Source: an uncultured Clostridia bacterium
GTDB taxonomy: Bacteria > Bacillota > Clostridia > Oscillospirales > Ruminococcaceae
Length of the DNA: 52,922 nucleotides
NCBI GenBank assembly: GCA_947166275.1
Contig: CAMVDP010000013.1
Span: 1-52,922, forward strand
Direction: 5' to 3'
The notes beneath the pieces were generated by a model. It did not search any database, was not told the DNA's origin, and was given only the letters and a program-made list of their open reading frames with translations. A program made the translations under genes and the position numbers. Positions 25,222 to 34,685 of this stretch are shown in pieces; position 1 is the stretch's first letter, and each line of letters opens with the position of its first letter.

Positions 25222-25272
25222 CCGTTTGTTGAGACACAGCAATATGAAATCAATATAAAGGAATACAGAATA

Positions 25273-26217
25273 ATGATCCACAACAGGAAGATACAGCAGA
25301 TAGCCGACGAGGTAGAAAAAGTCATAATCGGAAAGCGCGATGTTGTCACGATGCTGATGATAGCGCTGTTATCGGGAGGACACGTTCTCGTGGAGGATGT
25401 ACCGGGTACCGGCAAAACAACTCTTGCCACTGCAATGGGTAAGGCGGCGGGACTTGTCAGCCGCAGGGCGCAGTTCACCCCCGATGTCACTGCATCGGAT
25501 ATCACGGGCTTCACCATGCTCAACAAGGAAACGGGAAGCTTTGAGTACCGTCCCGGCATGGTAATGACGAACATACTGCTGGCGGACGAGATAAACCGTG
25601 CTACGCCGAAGACACAGTCTGCGCTGCTCGAAGCAATGGAGGAGCAGACTGTCACCGTTGATGCCGTGACACATAAGCTTCCTTCGCCGTTCATGGTAAT
25701 TGCCACGCAGAACGAGCTTGGTTATGTCGGTACATTCCCGCTGCCCGAGGCGCAGCTCGACCGATTTATGATGAAGGTGTCAATGGGCTATCCGACTATC
25801 GAGCAGGAGGTGGGCATCATCGCCGACCGCCGCAAGAATGACCCGTTCGAGCTTATAATACCGACCTGCACCCGTGAGGACATTCTCGCGGCAAAGGAGG
25901 ATGTCAAGGATACCAACATCGAGCCTTCCGTGTATCGCTATATCGTTGAGATCGTTGCGGGGACCCGCGCACATCCGGCCGTGGAGCTCGGAGCGAGCCC
26001 GAGAGCTTCTCTCGCACTTATGCGTGCCGCACAGAGCTATGCTTTCCTGAACAGCCGCGCTTATGTGGTGCCGGAGGATGTGCTGCGCATGACACCGTTC
26101 GTGCTGCCGCATCGTATAAGGCTCACGCAGGAGGCGAAGATAAAGCACGTTGACACCATGGCTGTGCTGCGCGATGTTATCAAAGCTGTCAAGCCGCCGT
26201 TCACGAGAGGTAAGTGA
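25273..26217 (+). CDS. MoxR-family AAA ATPase (module 1)
   Basis: A 314-residue AAA+ ATPase. GTGKTT (Walker A, about 45-50), LLADEINRATPK (Walker B) and the MoxR sequence AQLDRFMMK are all present. MoxR ATPases are thought to act as chaperones that activate partner proteins, usually together with a DUF58 protein encoded next door. That protein starts four bases after this stop here. AAAGGAA precedes the ATG at 25273. It opens a three-gene operon with the DUF58 protein and a transglutaminase. Confidence 0.92.
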   Translation: MIHNRKIQQIADEVEKVIIGKRDVVTMLMIALLSGGHVLVEDVPGTGKTTLATAMGKAAGLVSRRAQFTPDVTASDITGFTMLNKETGSFEYRPGMVMTNILLADEINRATPKTQSALLEAMEEQTVTVDAVTHKLPSPFMVIATQNELGYVGTFPLPEAQLDRFMMKVSMGYPTIEQEVGIIADRRKNDPFELIIPTCTREDILAAKEDVKDTNIEPSVYRYIVEIVAGTRAHPAVELGASPRASLALMRAAQSYAFLNSRAYVVPEDVLRMTPFVLPHRIRLTQEAKIKHVDTMAVLRDVIKAVKPPFTRGK

Positions 26218-26220
26218 GCC

Positions 26221-27426
26221 TTGGCAAAATACAGGGCGCTGTACGCGCTGGTATGGATAGGTTCGGCGGTTTTCGCGCTGTCATACGAGAGCAAGCTCAC
26301 GTTCGTGCTTTTCGCGGGCGCTACGGTGCTGCCCGTGCTCACGCTGGTGCTCATGGTGCTGTCGGGAGCGCTCCTCAAGCTCGAAGTAGCGCCTGACGCG
26401 GGCTATGTGGGCAAGCTGCAGGATTTCGGCATCAAGGTGAAGGTTGTGAACCGCTTTGCGATACCGGTCTCTCCGATGATGATAATAGGTACGTTCCATG
26501 ACAGGAGCGGAAGTGTCATCGAGGGCAGGCGGTTGGTCATGAGCATTGCTCCGCTGCGTAAATGCGAGTATGTGTTCGACGGCTGCATACGGTGCAGGGG
26601 AGAGTATATCCTCGGCATCGAGCACGCGGAGATCTTCGACCTTCTTCGCATTTTCAGGTTCAGGCTCCGCAAAACACCGATGTGCAGGGTAGTGGTCATG
26701 CCGCGCCGCATAATGCTCGATGAGGCAGCTGCGCTCTGTACCGACGACTACGACAGCAGCATTACAAAGATATCATTCATGGAGAGCGGCTCGTTTGCCT
26801 CGGTGCGCCAGTACAAGGACGGCGACCTGATGAAGCACGTGCACTGGAAGCTCTCCGCGAAGCATGACGAGCTCATGGTGCGACAGTCCGAGCAGAACCT
26901 CGGAAGCAGCGCTGTCATAATCACCGACCTTCACTCGGTCTCGGAGATCGAGGAGGAGGATCTGCGGGCGGCCGATGCAGCAGTTGAGACTGCACTGGCG
27001 CTCACCCGCAAGATAATAGCCGACGGGCGTACCGCGGTGAACATTTACCGCACCGGAGATGCGCGTCCGGATGTCATGTCCGCAGCAAAGCCCGATGACT
27101 ACGAGCATCTGCTCGCGGCATACTCGGTGATACCCGTTACCGAAGCGGGCGCGGGAGCCGAAGCCCTTGCACAGAACGCCGGAGAGTACCTGACGGGAAG
27201 CGAGCCGGTGTTCGTTATCACTACCGAACTCGACGGAGATAACCTCGCGTCGATACAGCGCACTGTCGGCAAGGCTTGTGGAGAGATACGCGTATATCTT
27301 ACGGGATCGCGCCCTGACGCTTCGCTGCTCGCACGTGCGGAAGCGTCGAAGAACACCTCGGTGTGGAGGATAGACCCCGAGGATATATCGCTGTCATTGA
27401 GAGAATCAATGCAGCCGTCATTCTGA
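26221..27426 (+). CDS. DUF58 domain protein (module 1)
   Basis: A 401-residue protein with one or two N-terminal membrane helices and a large cytoplasmic region. VRQYKDGDLMKHVHWKLSAKH is the DUF58 core (near residue 200), followed by a von-Willebrand-A-like tail. The start is a TTG, four bases after moxR, with AGAGG upstream. DUF58 proteins pair with MoxR ATPases and transglutaminase-like membrane proteins; the precise activity is not known. Confidence 0.88.
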   Translation: MAKYRALYALVWIGSAVFALSYESKLTFVLFAGATVLPVLTLVLMVLSGALLKLEVAPDAGYVGKLQDFGIKVKVVNRFAIPVSPMMIIGTFHDRSGSVIEGRRLVMSIAPLRKCEYVFDGCIRCRGEYILGIEHAEIFDLLRIFRFRLRKTPMCRVVVMPRRIMLDEAAALCTDDYDSSITKISFMESGSFASVRQYKDGDLMKHVHWKLSAKHDELMVRQSEQNLGSSAVIITDLHSVSEIEEEDLRAADAAVETALALTRKIIADGRTAVNIYRTGDARPDVMSAAKPDDYEHLLAAYSVIPVTEAGAGAEALAQNAGEYLTGSEPVFVITTELDGDNLASIQRTVGKACGEIRVYLTGSRPDASLLARAEASKNTSVWRIDPEDISLSLRESMQPSF

Positions 27427-27448
27427 AAGAACGGAACTTCGTATAAAA

Positions 27449-30160
27449 ATGAGATTCGGAAAGTATCGCAGCGACGAGAAGATACTGCATGACGAATATT
27501 TCGGCGAACAGCCCTCCACGGCATTTCTGCTTGCGGCGCGGCTGATATTGCTGTGTCTTATGTCGTCGTCACTGGTAATGATATTCTGCGATCTGTACGG
27601 CTTTACGGGGAACATATGGATCCCCGCCGGCGTTGCTGCGACTGCGTCGGGATCGATATACATCCTTGTGTCGCTGTTCCCGCCTGCGGTGGTGTACGGT
27701 TCGGTGCTTGCCGCGTCCGCGGGAGTTGTATGGCTGCTGCGTGACCGTGCGGTGAAGCTTGCGGAGTACTTCTGGGACTATATGGTCACCCGTCTCGACA
27801 GCAGGCTCCTGCATACATCGGGAATGCTTATCCGTCCCGTGCCTGCTACCCGTGCCGCGGAGCTGATGCGTAATGAGCTTATGGAGTCGGCGCTGTTCTG
27901 GGCTGCCATTGTTCTGGCTGTGCTCGTTTCAGTCCTGTTCACCTATGCGGTACGCACCCGGTTCAGACTCTCGATCCCCTGCATCGTGGTCACTGTCGTG
28001 ACCGCGCCGGCCGTGGCTGCGGAGAACGCTGGTTTCATGCCGTCGTTCCTGTTGTTTGCGGTGAGCATGTTCGGATTTGAAGCAATTGCTTCGAGCTATG
28101 AGCTTGACTGCGGCTTTATCTACGGCAGCCTCACCTCCGCACGTATGTCAGTGCTTCGCTCTGACCGCGAGTATGCGCGTAGGGCTGCGAAGCTTCCTTT
28201 CGGCAAGCGCGCGGAGCAGGATACGATACGCTATCACCGTTATACCGGCAACATGATAGCGGTATCGGTGCTGAGCGCGATAGCATTCTTTGGTGCCGCG
28301 GCGCTGATACCCGAGGGAAAGGGCCTGAACTATAAGGAAGTCTTCGAGCTTCTTACATCGGTGTACAATACAGCGACCGATGCTGTCGGTGAGATCATCG
28401 GTGTCCCGATAGGCAAGCCCGATGACCGCGGATATTTCAGCTCCGGCTCTTATGGTGACATGGCAGGCAGTATAAGCATACAGCCGCCCGGTGACAGTGA
28501 CCGCACTGTGCTTGAGGTGACGCTTACCCGAGGTGATATACCTGTATATCTGCGCGGAGATATCGGTGTGGAGTACACGAATGGTTCGTGGAGCAGCGTC
28601 ACCACCGTTTCGGCACGGTACGATGACACTGTTGGAGACAGCTTCTACCCGGAGACCGAATACCAGCTCTTCCGCCGCTACATTTCATCGGAGTACGATC
28701 CCCTTGAGTATGAGATCTCACCTGATGATGTGATGCCGCTGCAGATGGTGAATGTGAAGTACCTGCGAAGCACCCGCGTGGTGTTCAGTCCGGTGGCGAC
28801 GTATGAGCTTGACTACCGCGACAGCGGATACTATGATTGTTTCGGAGATCATATACTGCGGACCCGTGACGGCTATGTGAAGCATTTTGAGTCGCTTGCG
28901 CTGACACCGGCTCTCGACGGTCGCGTTTTTGGGACCGGTGGTCTGAAAAAGACGAGCGAACAGCTCGCTGATGAAGCTGGCGTCAGTGTCGACGAGGCTC
29001 TTCGCAGCGGTCTGATAACTGTCCCGGAGAGCACAGACGGTGATTATCTCACGGATATCGCCCGGTACCGCGATTACGTGCGCGGAGTATACTCCGGCAG
29101 CAACCCTGTCATCAAGCGCTTTGTGCATGATTCCGGACTCTACGACAGCACCGTATCCGGTCTCACCGCATACAGCAGAGCACAGTATATCTGCGACTAC
29201 TTCAGCGCTAATTACCGCTATTCGCTGTCCCAGAACGGCGGCAGCGATATGCTCGGCGATTTTCTGTACAGCTCTCATGAGGGGCACTGTGCGCTTTACG
29301 CCACGGCGATGACGCTTGCTATGCGTGAAATGGGCTATCCGGCGCGGTATGTGACCGGGTATGTGATATATCCGGGCGGTGAGCCTGACAAGGACGGGCT
29401 GTACCACCATACGCTCACGGAGCACATGCTCCACGCGTGGACGGAGGTGTACTTTGAGGGCATAGGCTGGCTTCCTTTCGATCCGACATCGGTGGTACCC
29501 GGATACCTGGGTCCCGGTCCCGACACGAGCGTCGGGGAGGTCACAGCTGTTTCATCAGCGCCGGCAGTCACGACAACTCCTACGGAAACGGATGTCACCG
29601 ACGAGACCACGGCTCCTGACGTACCCGACAGTACCGATGATACAACAAAAGCGCCTGCCGAGACCACGGCTTCGCAGCAGACTGACATCCCCGGTGAAGA
29701 TACCGGAGATCTGTGGATAAAGCTGCTGCCTGCGATAGTGATAATGGCTGTGCTGGCAGCTCTGGCGGCAGTACTGCTGATGTTCGCGAGAAGTGTCAGA
29801 GCTGCCGAGGACCGCACTGTGTCGAGCTTCGTAAAGCTGCCGCCGAACGAGGCTGTGCGCGTGATGTACCGCTTCATCATTGCAATACTGTCAAGGAAGG
29901 GTCTCATACCCGGCAGCGAGCAGCTGTACGACTTCGCCGAGCGCGTGGACGGCAGCATAGAGCTCAAGGGACTCAACTCGTTCCTTATGGACGTTATTCA
30001 TATCATTGAAAAAGCGGAGTTCGGACGGGACGAGGACGCGCCGGTGTCTGAAGACGAGCGTGAGGCTGTATATCGCTACGCTGCGGCGGTTTACGCAAAA
30101 CTGATGTCCGATGTATCGCCTTTCAAAAGATTTTTTATTAAAATTTCACTTTTTTTATAA
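27449..30160 (+). CDS. Membrane transglutaminase-like protein (TgpA type, module 1)
   Basis: A 903-residue protein with several N-terminal membrane helices (about 25-215 and 270-290), a long external region with a transglutaminase-like core, a Thr/Pro-rich linker (about 695-750), a further helix (about 755-775) and a cytoplasmic tail resembling DUF4129. The catalytic triad is visible: C614 in EGHCALYATAM, H662 in HAWTEVYF, and D678 in WLPFDPTS. Such proteins may cross-link or cleave peptides at the envelope. The MoxR and DUF58 proteins upstream probably control or assemble it. Confidence 0.88.
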   Translation: MRFGKYRSDEKILHDEYFGEQPSTAFLLAARLILLCLMSSSLVMIFCDLYGFTGNIWIPAGVAATASGSIYILVSLFPPAVVYGSVLAASAGVVWLLRDRAVKLAEYFWDYMVTRLDSRLLHTSGMLIRPVPATRAAELMRNELMESALFWAAIVLAVLVSVLFTYAVRTRFRLSIPCIVVTVVTAPAVAAENAGFMPSFLLFAVSMFGFEAIASSYELDCGFIYGSLTSARMSVLRSDREYARRAAKLPFGKRAEQDTIRYHRYTGNMIAVSVLSAIAFFGAAALIPEGKGLNYKEVFELLTSVYNTATDAVGEIIGVPIGKPDDRGYFSSGSYGDMAGSISIQPPGDSDRTVLEVTLTRGDIPVYLRGDIGVEYTNGSWSSVTTVSARYDDTVGDSFYPETEYQLFRRYISSEYDPLEYEISPDDVMPLQMVNVKYLRSTRVVFSPVATYELDYRDSGYYDCFGDHILRTRDGYVKHFESLALTPALDGRVFGTGGLKKTSEQLADEAGVSVDEALRSGLITVPESTDGDYLTDIARYRDYVRGVYSGSNPVIKRFVHDSGLYDSTVSGLTAYSRAQYICDYFSANYRYSLSQNGGSDMLGDFLYSSHEGHCALYATAMTLAMREMGYPARYVTGYVIYPGGEPDKDGLYHHTLTEHMLHAWTEVYFEGIGWLPFDPTSVVPGYLGPGPDTSVGEVTAVSSAPAVTTTPTETDVTDETTAPDVPDSTDDTTKAPAETTASQQTDIPGEDTGDLWIKLLPAIVIMAVLAALAAVLLMFARSVRAAEDRTVSSFVKLPPNEAVRVMYRFIIAILSRKGLIPGSEQLYDFAERVDGSIELKGLNSFLMDVIHIIEKAEFGRDEDAPVSEDEREAVYRYAAAVYAKLMSDVSPFKRFFIKISLFL

Positions 30161-30167
30161 AAAACTG

Positions 30168-30196
30168 TTGCAAAAACAGAAATTATTTGTTATAAT
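30168..30196 (+). promoter_or_regulatory. Extended -10 promoter of the DHH phosphoesterase
   Basis: TTGCAA (30168-30173), 17 bases ending in TGT, TATAAT (30191-30196). Confidence 0.75.
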
Positions 30197-30293
30197 TATT
30201 TGGAACAGTATATCAACCGACCGGATTCTTGTGTTCCGTCGCTACAGTGTACGGAATGCGTAAAAAATCATATCTACACAGGGGGAAACTACT

Positions 30294-31214
30294 ATGAATC
30301 TTATCACGCGCTCTGATTTTGACGGACTTGCGTGCGGCGCACTGCTCTATGAGGCCGGCATAATCGACTCTTTTACCTTCAAGCATCCGAAGGACATCCA
30401 GGACGGTCTCGTACCCGTGACCGAGAACGATGTTCTCGCAAATGTACCGTTCGTTGAGGGGTGTGGACTCTGGTTCGATCATCACTCCAGCGAATTCGAG
30501 CGCCAGGAGCTTGCCGGTAAGTACAAGGGTGAGAGCCGTATCACTCCGAGCTGCGCGAGGATAATATATGAATACTACGGCGGCAGAGAGCGCTTCCCGC
30601 AGTTCGACGACCTCATGGAGGCTGTTGATAAGGTGGACAGCGGTAACCTTACCGTTGACGAGGTGCTCAACCCCAAAGGATGGATTCTCGTTGGCTTCCT
30701 CATGGACCCGAGAACAGGTCTCGGACGCTTCCGCAACTTCACCATAAGCAACTACCAGCTCATGGAGAAGCTTCTTGTAAGCTGCCGCAGCATGACCACA
30801 CAGGAAATACTCGATATGCCCGATATCAAGGAGAGAATAGCTGTTTACAACGAACAGGCGGAGCTCTTCAAGAAAATGGTACATGAGCATACCGAGACAA
30901 AGGGCAACGTGATAATCACCGATCTGCGCGGTGTTGACCCGATATATACAGGCAACCGCTTTATGATCTACAGCCTGTACCCCGAGCAGAACATCTCCGC
31001 TTGGATCGTTTCCGGTAAGGGCGGCCAGGGCTGCTCTGCGGCGGTAGGTTACTCTGTCATCAACAAGACAAGCAATGTCGACGTCGGAAGCCTTATGCTC
31101 AAGTACGGCGGCGGCGGACATAAGAAGGTCGGCACCTGCCAGTTCAAGGACGAGGATATACCCGATAAGCTCAACCAGATGCTGTCGGAGCTCGTCAGCA
31201 TGGCAAACGCTTAA
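30294..31214 (+). CDS. DHH/DHHA1 family phosphoesterase
   Basis: A 306-residue soluble protein. The DHH domain shows DFDG (8-11) and DHH (62-64), the Mn2+-binding residues, and the DHHA1 domain has GGGGHKKVGTCQ near the C-terminus. Relatives include exopolyphosphatases, nano-RNases and cyclic-dinucleotide phosphodiesterases (GdpP/DhhP). The chain lacks PAS or GGDEF parts, so it would be a stand-alone enzyme. Given the c-di-GMP-rich window a nucleotide substrate is tempting, but that is inference. AGGGGG precedes the ATG. Confidence 0.88.
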   Translation: MNLITRSDFDGLACGALLYEAGIIDSFTFKHPKDIQDGLVPVTENDVLANVPFVEGCGLWFDHHSSEFERQELAGKYKGESRITPSCARIIYEYYGGRERFPQFDDLMEAVDKVDSGNLTVDEVLNPKGWILVGFLMDPRTGLGRFRNFTISNYQLMEKLLVSCRSMTTQEILDMPDIKERIAVYNEQAELFKKMVHEHTETKGNVIITDLRGVDPIYTGNRFMIYSLYPEQNISAWIVSGKGGQGCSAAVGYSVINKTSNVDVGSLMLKYGGGGHKKVGTCQFKDEDIPDKLNQMLSELVSMANA

Positions 31215-31226
31215 ACAGTACATAAC

Positions 31227-31263
31227 ACCCCCGCGGGCGCACTGCGTCGGCGGGGGGTTTTTT
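31227..31263 (+). terminator. Terminator between the DHH gene and MoxR module 2
   Basis: GC-rich stem ACCCCCGC (31227-31234) with 31250-31257, followed by TTTTTT. Confidence 0.8.
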
Positions 31264-31279
31264 AAAACGGAGGTATCGT

Positions 31280-32227
31280 ATGACAGCCAAGGAGTTCGGT
31301 GACGTATTCACCGCCAATATATCAAAAGTCATCATGGGCAAGGAGCGGGAGATACGCATTGTCTGCGCTGCTTTGCTTGCGGGTGGTCATGTGCTCATCG
31401 AGGATGTCCCCGGCACCGGCAAGACCATGCTGGCACGCGCTGCTGCACGCTCGCTCGGCGTAACGTTCCGTCGTATACAGTTCACTCCCGATCTGCTTCC
31501 GTCCGATATCACCGGCATCAACTATTATAACATGAAGACGCAGGAGTTCGTGTTCCGCAGGGGCGCAGTGTTCACGAACATACTGCTGGCGGACGAGATA
31601 AACCGTGCCACGCCCCGTACCCAGTCAGCGCTCCTTGAGTGTATGGAGGAAAAGCAGACCACTGTGGACGGCGAGACATACAAGCTCGGTTCTCCGTTCT
31701 TTGTCATCGCGACCCAGAACCCCATAGAGAGCGCAGGAACCTATCCGCTGCCGGAAGCTCAGCTCGACCGCTTCCTCGTACGGCTGAAGCTCGGATACGG
31801 CGAGAGGAGAAGTGAGCTTGACATGCTCGCCGCGATAGGCGAGACGCACCCCATAGACGCGCTCGGTGAGGTGCTTTCAGCCGACGATCTCGCGGGAGCG
31901 TCGCACGAAGCCCTGAATGTGCGGCTGGGCGAAGCTGCGGCAGGCTACATCTGCGACATCGGGGACGCGACCCGCAGGAACGAGAAGGTGCGGCTCGGAT
32001 TGAGCCCACGCGGACTGCTGGCGCTGAAAAAGCTGGCACAGGCGTATGCGGCGCTGGAGGGAGCACAGTTCGTGACTCCGGACCATGTTAAGGCTGCCGC
32101 GCCGTATGTGATACCGCACCGCCTGATCTGCCGCGAGTACGCGATAACAAAGACCGGAAGCACTGCGGAAGATGTGGTGCGTCAGATACTCGAAGACACT
32201 CCGGTGCCTACCGAGCAGTTTGAGTGA
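31280..32227 (+). CDS. MoxR-family AAA ATPase (module 2)
   Basis: A 315-residue AAA+ ATPase closely parallel to the module-1 MoxR in length and motifs (GTGKTM, ILLADEINRATPR, AQLDRFLVR). GGAGGT lies before the ATG. No promoter is obvious between the terminator and the start, so read-through or a weak promoter must be assumed. It starts a second three-gene set with its own DUF58 partner six bases downstream. Confidence 0.92.
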   Translation: MTAKEFGDVFTANISKVIMGKEREIRIVCAALLAGGHVLIEDVPGTGKTMLARAAARSLGVTFRRIQFTPDLLPSDITGINYYNMKTQEFVFRRGAVFTNILLADEINRATPRTQSALLECMEEKQTTVDGETYKLGSPFFVIATQNPIESAGTYPLPEAQLDRFLVRLKLGYGERRSELDMLAAIGETHPIDALGEVLSADDLAGASHEALNVRLGEAAAGYICDIGDATRRNEKVRLGLSPRGLLALKKLAQAYAALEGAQFVTPDHVKAAAPYVIPHRLICREYAITKTGSTAEDVVRQILEDTPVPTEQFE

Positions 32228-32233
32228 AAGAGC

Positions 32234-33346
32234 ATGGAAATAATTGCGATACTCGTCGTTGTGGCGATACTGCTGTTCATCGAGCATCAGGTGTTCCTGC
32301 GCCTTGTGCTGAAAAACGTGACTTATACCGTACGGTTCAGCACCAATGAAGCCATGGAGGGCGAGACCTTCGAGATAGTAGAGGAGATAGTCAACGACAA
32401 AGGGCTTCCGGTGCCGTGGGTAAAGACGGAGCTGAGCACGAGCCGCTGGCTGGAATTCTCGGGGACGCAGGCTGCACGAGCGTCGGATACGCGCTTCGTG
32501 CCGAGCGTATTTTCGCTGCGCCCGCATCAGAAATGTACACGCACGCGTAAAGCGGTGGCAATGAAGCGTGGAAACTTCAGACTTGAGAGTGTTTCGCTCA
32601 TAGGCAGCGATCTGCTGGGACTGGTGTCGGTATCCCGTGCGCTCAGCATAAACGAGAGCATACGCATACTGCCCGCGCCGTATGATCTGCGGGAAAGCAT
32701 GCTGTCGGATCTGGAGCTGTCCGGTGAGCGTACAGCGCGGCGTTTCATCTGCGACGATCCGTTTCTTATATCCGGCTCTCGCGAGTACACCGGGCGTGAG
32801 CCGATGAACCGCATACACTGGAACAGTACCGCGAAAAACGCGCGGCTGATGGTGTTTAATAACGACTTTACCACGCGAAACCGCGCCGCGGTGCTGATAA
32901 ATATGCAGAAGACTCCAATCGGTGAGCCGCGTCCGATCATGTCGGGTGACGCGGAGACTTACATCAAAGCGGCGGCTTTTCTGCTTGACCGGCTTGCGGA
33001 GATCGGAGCTGAATGTGACCTGTATACCAACGGCTCCGGCGGCGTTCACGAGAAGGGCGGCGCTGACGGCGAGGACTACATGCGGCTGCTGCGCGTGCTT
33101 GCTGACATTGAAAACACTTGCACGCTCGATTTCCGCGATTTTCTCGCGCAGGCGGAGGAATCGGGGATATACTTTAACGACAGGACAGACATACTGATAA
33201 TAACAGCTTACATCGATGATGCCATGGCAGATTTCGCGTCTGTACAGCGTCGCAGGGGGAAGCACGTAGCATTCTACTGCAACGATGACAGCGTGCATGA
33301 CCGTGAGATACTGCGCGTCGGCAGGGTCGGGCGTTACTATAACTGA
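32234..33346 (+). CDS. DUF58 domain protein (module 2)
   Basis: A 370-residue protein. A membrane helix at the N-terminus (about 4-20) is followed by an immunoglobulin-like region and the DUF58 core SREYTGREPMNRIHWNSTAK. It is 31 residues shorter than the module-1 partner and differs widely in sequence, so the duplication is old. It lies six bases after moxR and 14 bases before the next gene. Confidence 0.88.
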   Translation: MEIIAILVVVAILLFIEHQVFLRLVLKNVTYTVRFSTNEAMEGETFEIVEEIVNDKGLPVPWVKTELSTSRWLEFSGTQAARASDTRFVPSVFSLRPHQKCTRTRKAVAMKRGNFRLESVSLIGSDLLGLVSVSRALSINESIRILPAPYDLRESMLSDLELSGERTARRFICDDPFLISGSREYTGREPMNRIHWNSTAKNARLMVFNNDFTTRNRAAVLINMQKTPIGEPRPIMSGDAETYIKAAAFLLDRLAEIGAECDLYTNGSGGVHEKGGADGEDYMRLLRVLADIENTCTLDFRDFLAQAEESGIYFNDRTDILIITAYIDDAMADFASVQRRRGKHVAFYCNDDSVHDREILRVGRVGRYYN

Positions 33347-33360
33347 AAGGGGGATCGCCT

Positions 33361-34629
33361 GTGAGGGGCTTTGTGCTGAAAACATTAGCGGTCATAGCTT
33401 TCGCGGCGGTAGTGTTTCCGTTCCTTTTCAGCTTCGATATCAACACATACGGCAATATCGGCGTACCTCGGATGTTTTTCTACTACGGCGTGGGTGCAGT
33501 GGTATTTTTGATCGGATATGTCAGCTCGATGGCGGAGAAGTCGCATAAAAAGCTGCGGCTGCCGCTGCGTATTGCGGGATTCCTGACATTTGCGGCGGGT
33601 TTTCTGTCACTGGTCATCGGAGGCGACGGAGTAACGGTATTCGCTCTCGGCGCGAGCTGTGTATTCGCGTACTTTATCGGCGAGCGTGCAGGGTACAAGA
33701 ATTTCGCCGATATGTTCCCGTTGAGTGCATTCGCGGTGTATATCGTGCTTACGATAGCATGCTACATCTTCATAAGGCTGGCGGCGAACGAGGATATAAA
33801 CGCTGTGGCATCGGATACTGTGGTGGCGGCGTTTGCCGCGGAGTTTCTTGCGGCGGCGCTGCTTGTGAACCAGAGCGGGATCTTTGACCGGGCGAATATG
33901 CGTGCGGAAACGAAGTCCTCACTTCCGAAGGGGCTTGCGGCGTACAATGCGGCGCTGGTGCTCGGGATAACGGTTACAGGGCTGACGCTCTGCGTTTTCC
34001 GAAAGCAGATAGCGTGGCTGCTGAAAGAATGTATATTTGCGGTCATGCGGCTGATACACTGGCTGTTTTCGCTGTTCGAGGCAGAGGAGATGCCGCTTGA
34101 GGCTGTCGAGGATGGTCAGATCGGCACGGGCTGGGGCTTCTACGAATACTCATGGTATCTTGCGGAGGTATTCGCGATCGTCGCGTTCATCGCGCTGATC
34201 GTTATATTCCGGCATAAGATATTCTCGGCGATCAAGGCGTTCTTCGCACGGCTCGGAGCGTTTCTGAGCAGCAGACCCGAAGAGTCGGCTCACCCTGAAT
34301 TCACTGATGTTTTCGAGGACCTGTCATACGGCAGGAAGCGGCGCGAATACAGCGACAACATATATGCCGTAAGGCGGGAATACCTGGCGGAGAAGGACCC
34401 GGCAAAGAAATACCGGGCAGGCTACAGGGTGCTTTTGTACCGGATACGCTCGGTCAACAGGAGTCTGACACCGGCGGATACCGTGCCTGTGCAGGCGGAA
34501 CTCGGTGCCGAGTATCTCGGGCGTGATGAGCTTGCCGGGGTCGCAAGGGTGTATGAGACCGTGAGGTATGATAACGCAGTGCCGGACAGTGAACAGCTTG
34601 AAAAGCTCAACGACCTGGTAGAAAAGTAA
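33361..34629 (+). CDS. Polytopic membrane protein of MoxR module 2
   Basis: A 422-residue protein with about eight membrane helices (first at 7-25, last about 280-300) and a cytoplasmic tail of 120 residues resembling DUF4129. It has no transglutaminase core. It occupies the position of the module-1 transglutaminase and may be a partner that lost, or never had, the catalytic domain. The start GTG follows AAGGGGG. I do not recognise a named family for the membrane part. Confidence 0.7.
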   Translation: MRGFVLKTLAVIAFAAVVFPFLFSFDINTYGNIGVPRMFFYYGVGAVVFLIGYVSSMAEKSHKKLRLPLRIAGFLTFAAGFLSLVIGGDGVTVFALGASCVFAYFIGERAGYKNFADMFPLSAFAVYIVLTIACYIFIRLAANEDINAVASDTVVAAFAAEFLAAALLVNQSGIFDRANMRAETKSSLPKGLAAYNAALVLGITVTGLTLCVFRKQIAWLLKECIFAVMRLIHWLFSLFEAEEMPLEAVEDGQIGTGWGFYEYSWYLAEVFAIVAFIALIVIFRHKIFSAIKAFFARLGAFLSSRPEESAHPEFTDVFEDLSYGRKRREYSDNIYAVRREYLAEKDPAKKYRAGYRVLLYRIRSVNRSLTPADTVPVQAELGAEYLGRDELAGVARVYETVRYDNAVPDSEQLEKLNDLVEK

Positions 34630-34635
34630 ACAAAG

Positions 34636-34664
34636 AAAAGAGGGAGAACAGGTCTCCCTCTTTT
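34636..34664. terminator. Bidirectional terminator
   Basis: A perfect 12-bp stem AAAAGAGGGAGA/TCTCCCTCTTTT with a 5-base loop lies between converging genes and ends in T-runs on both strands. Confidence 0.9.
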
Positions 34665-34685
34665 TGATATCCGAATGTTTATCGT

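Noticed and set aside
17417-25241. A shared 12-base word TGAGACACAGCA in the leaders of the chemoreceptor (17417-17428) and the MoxR operon (25230-25241)
   Set aside because: Matches of 12 bases are expected many times by chance in 53 kb, and the surrounding structures differ.
31877-33385. A 502-codon open frame on the minus strand opposite the MoxR/DUF58 genes
   Set aside because: Antisense to two well-supported genes; no motif, no ribosome site.
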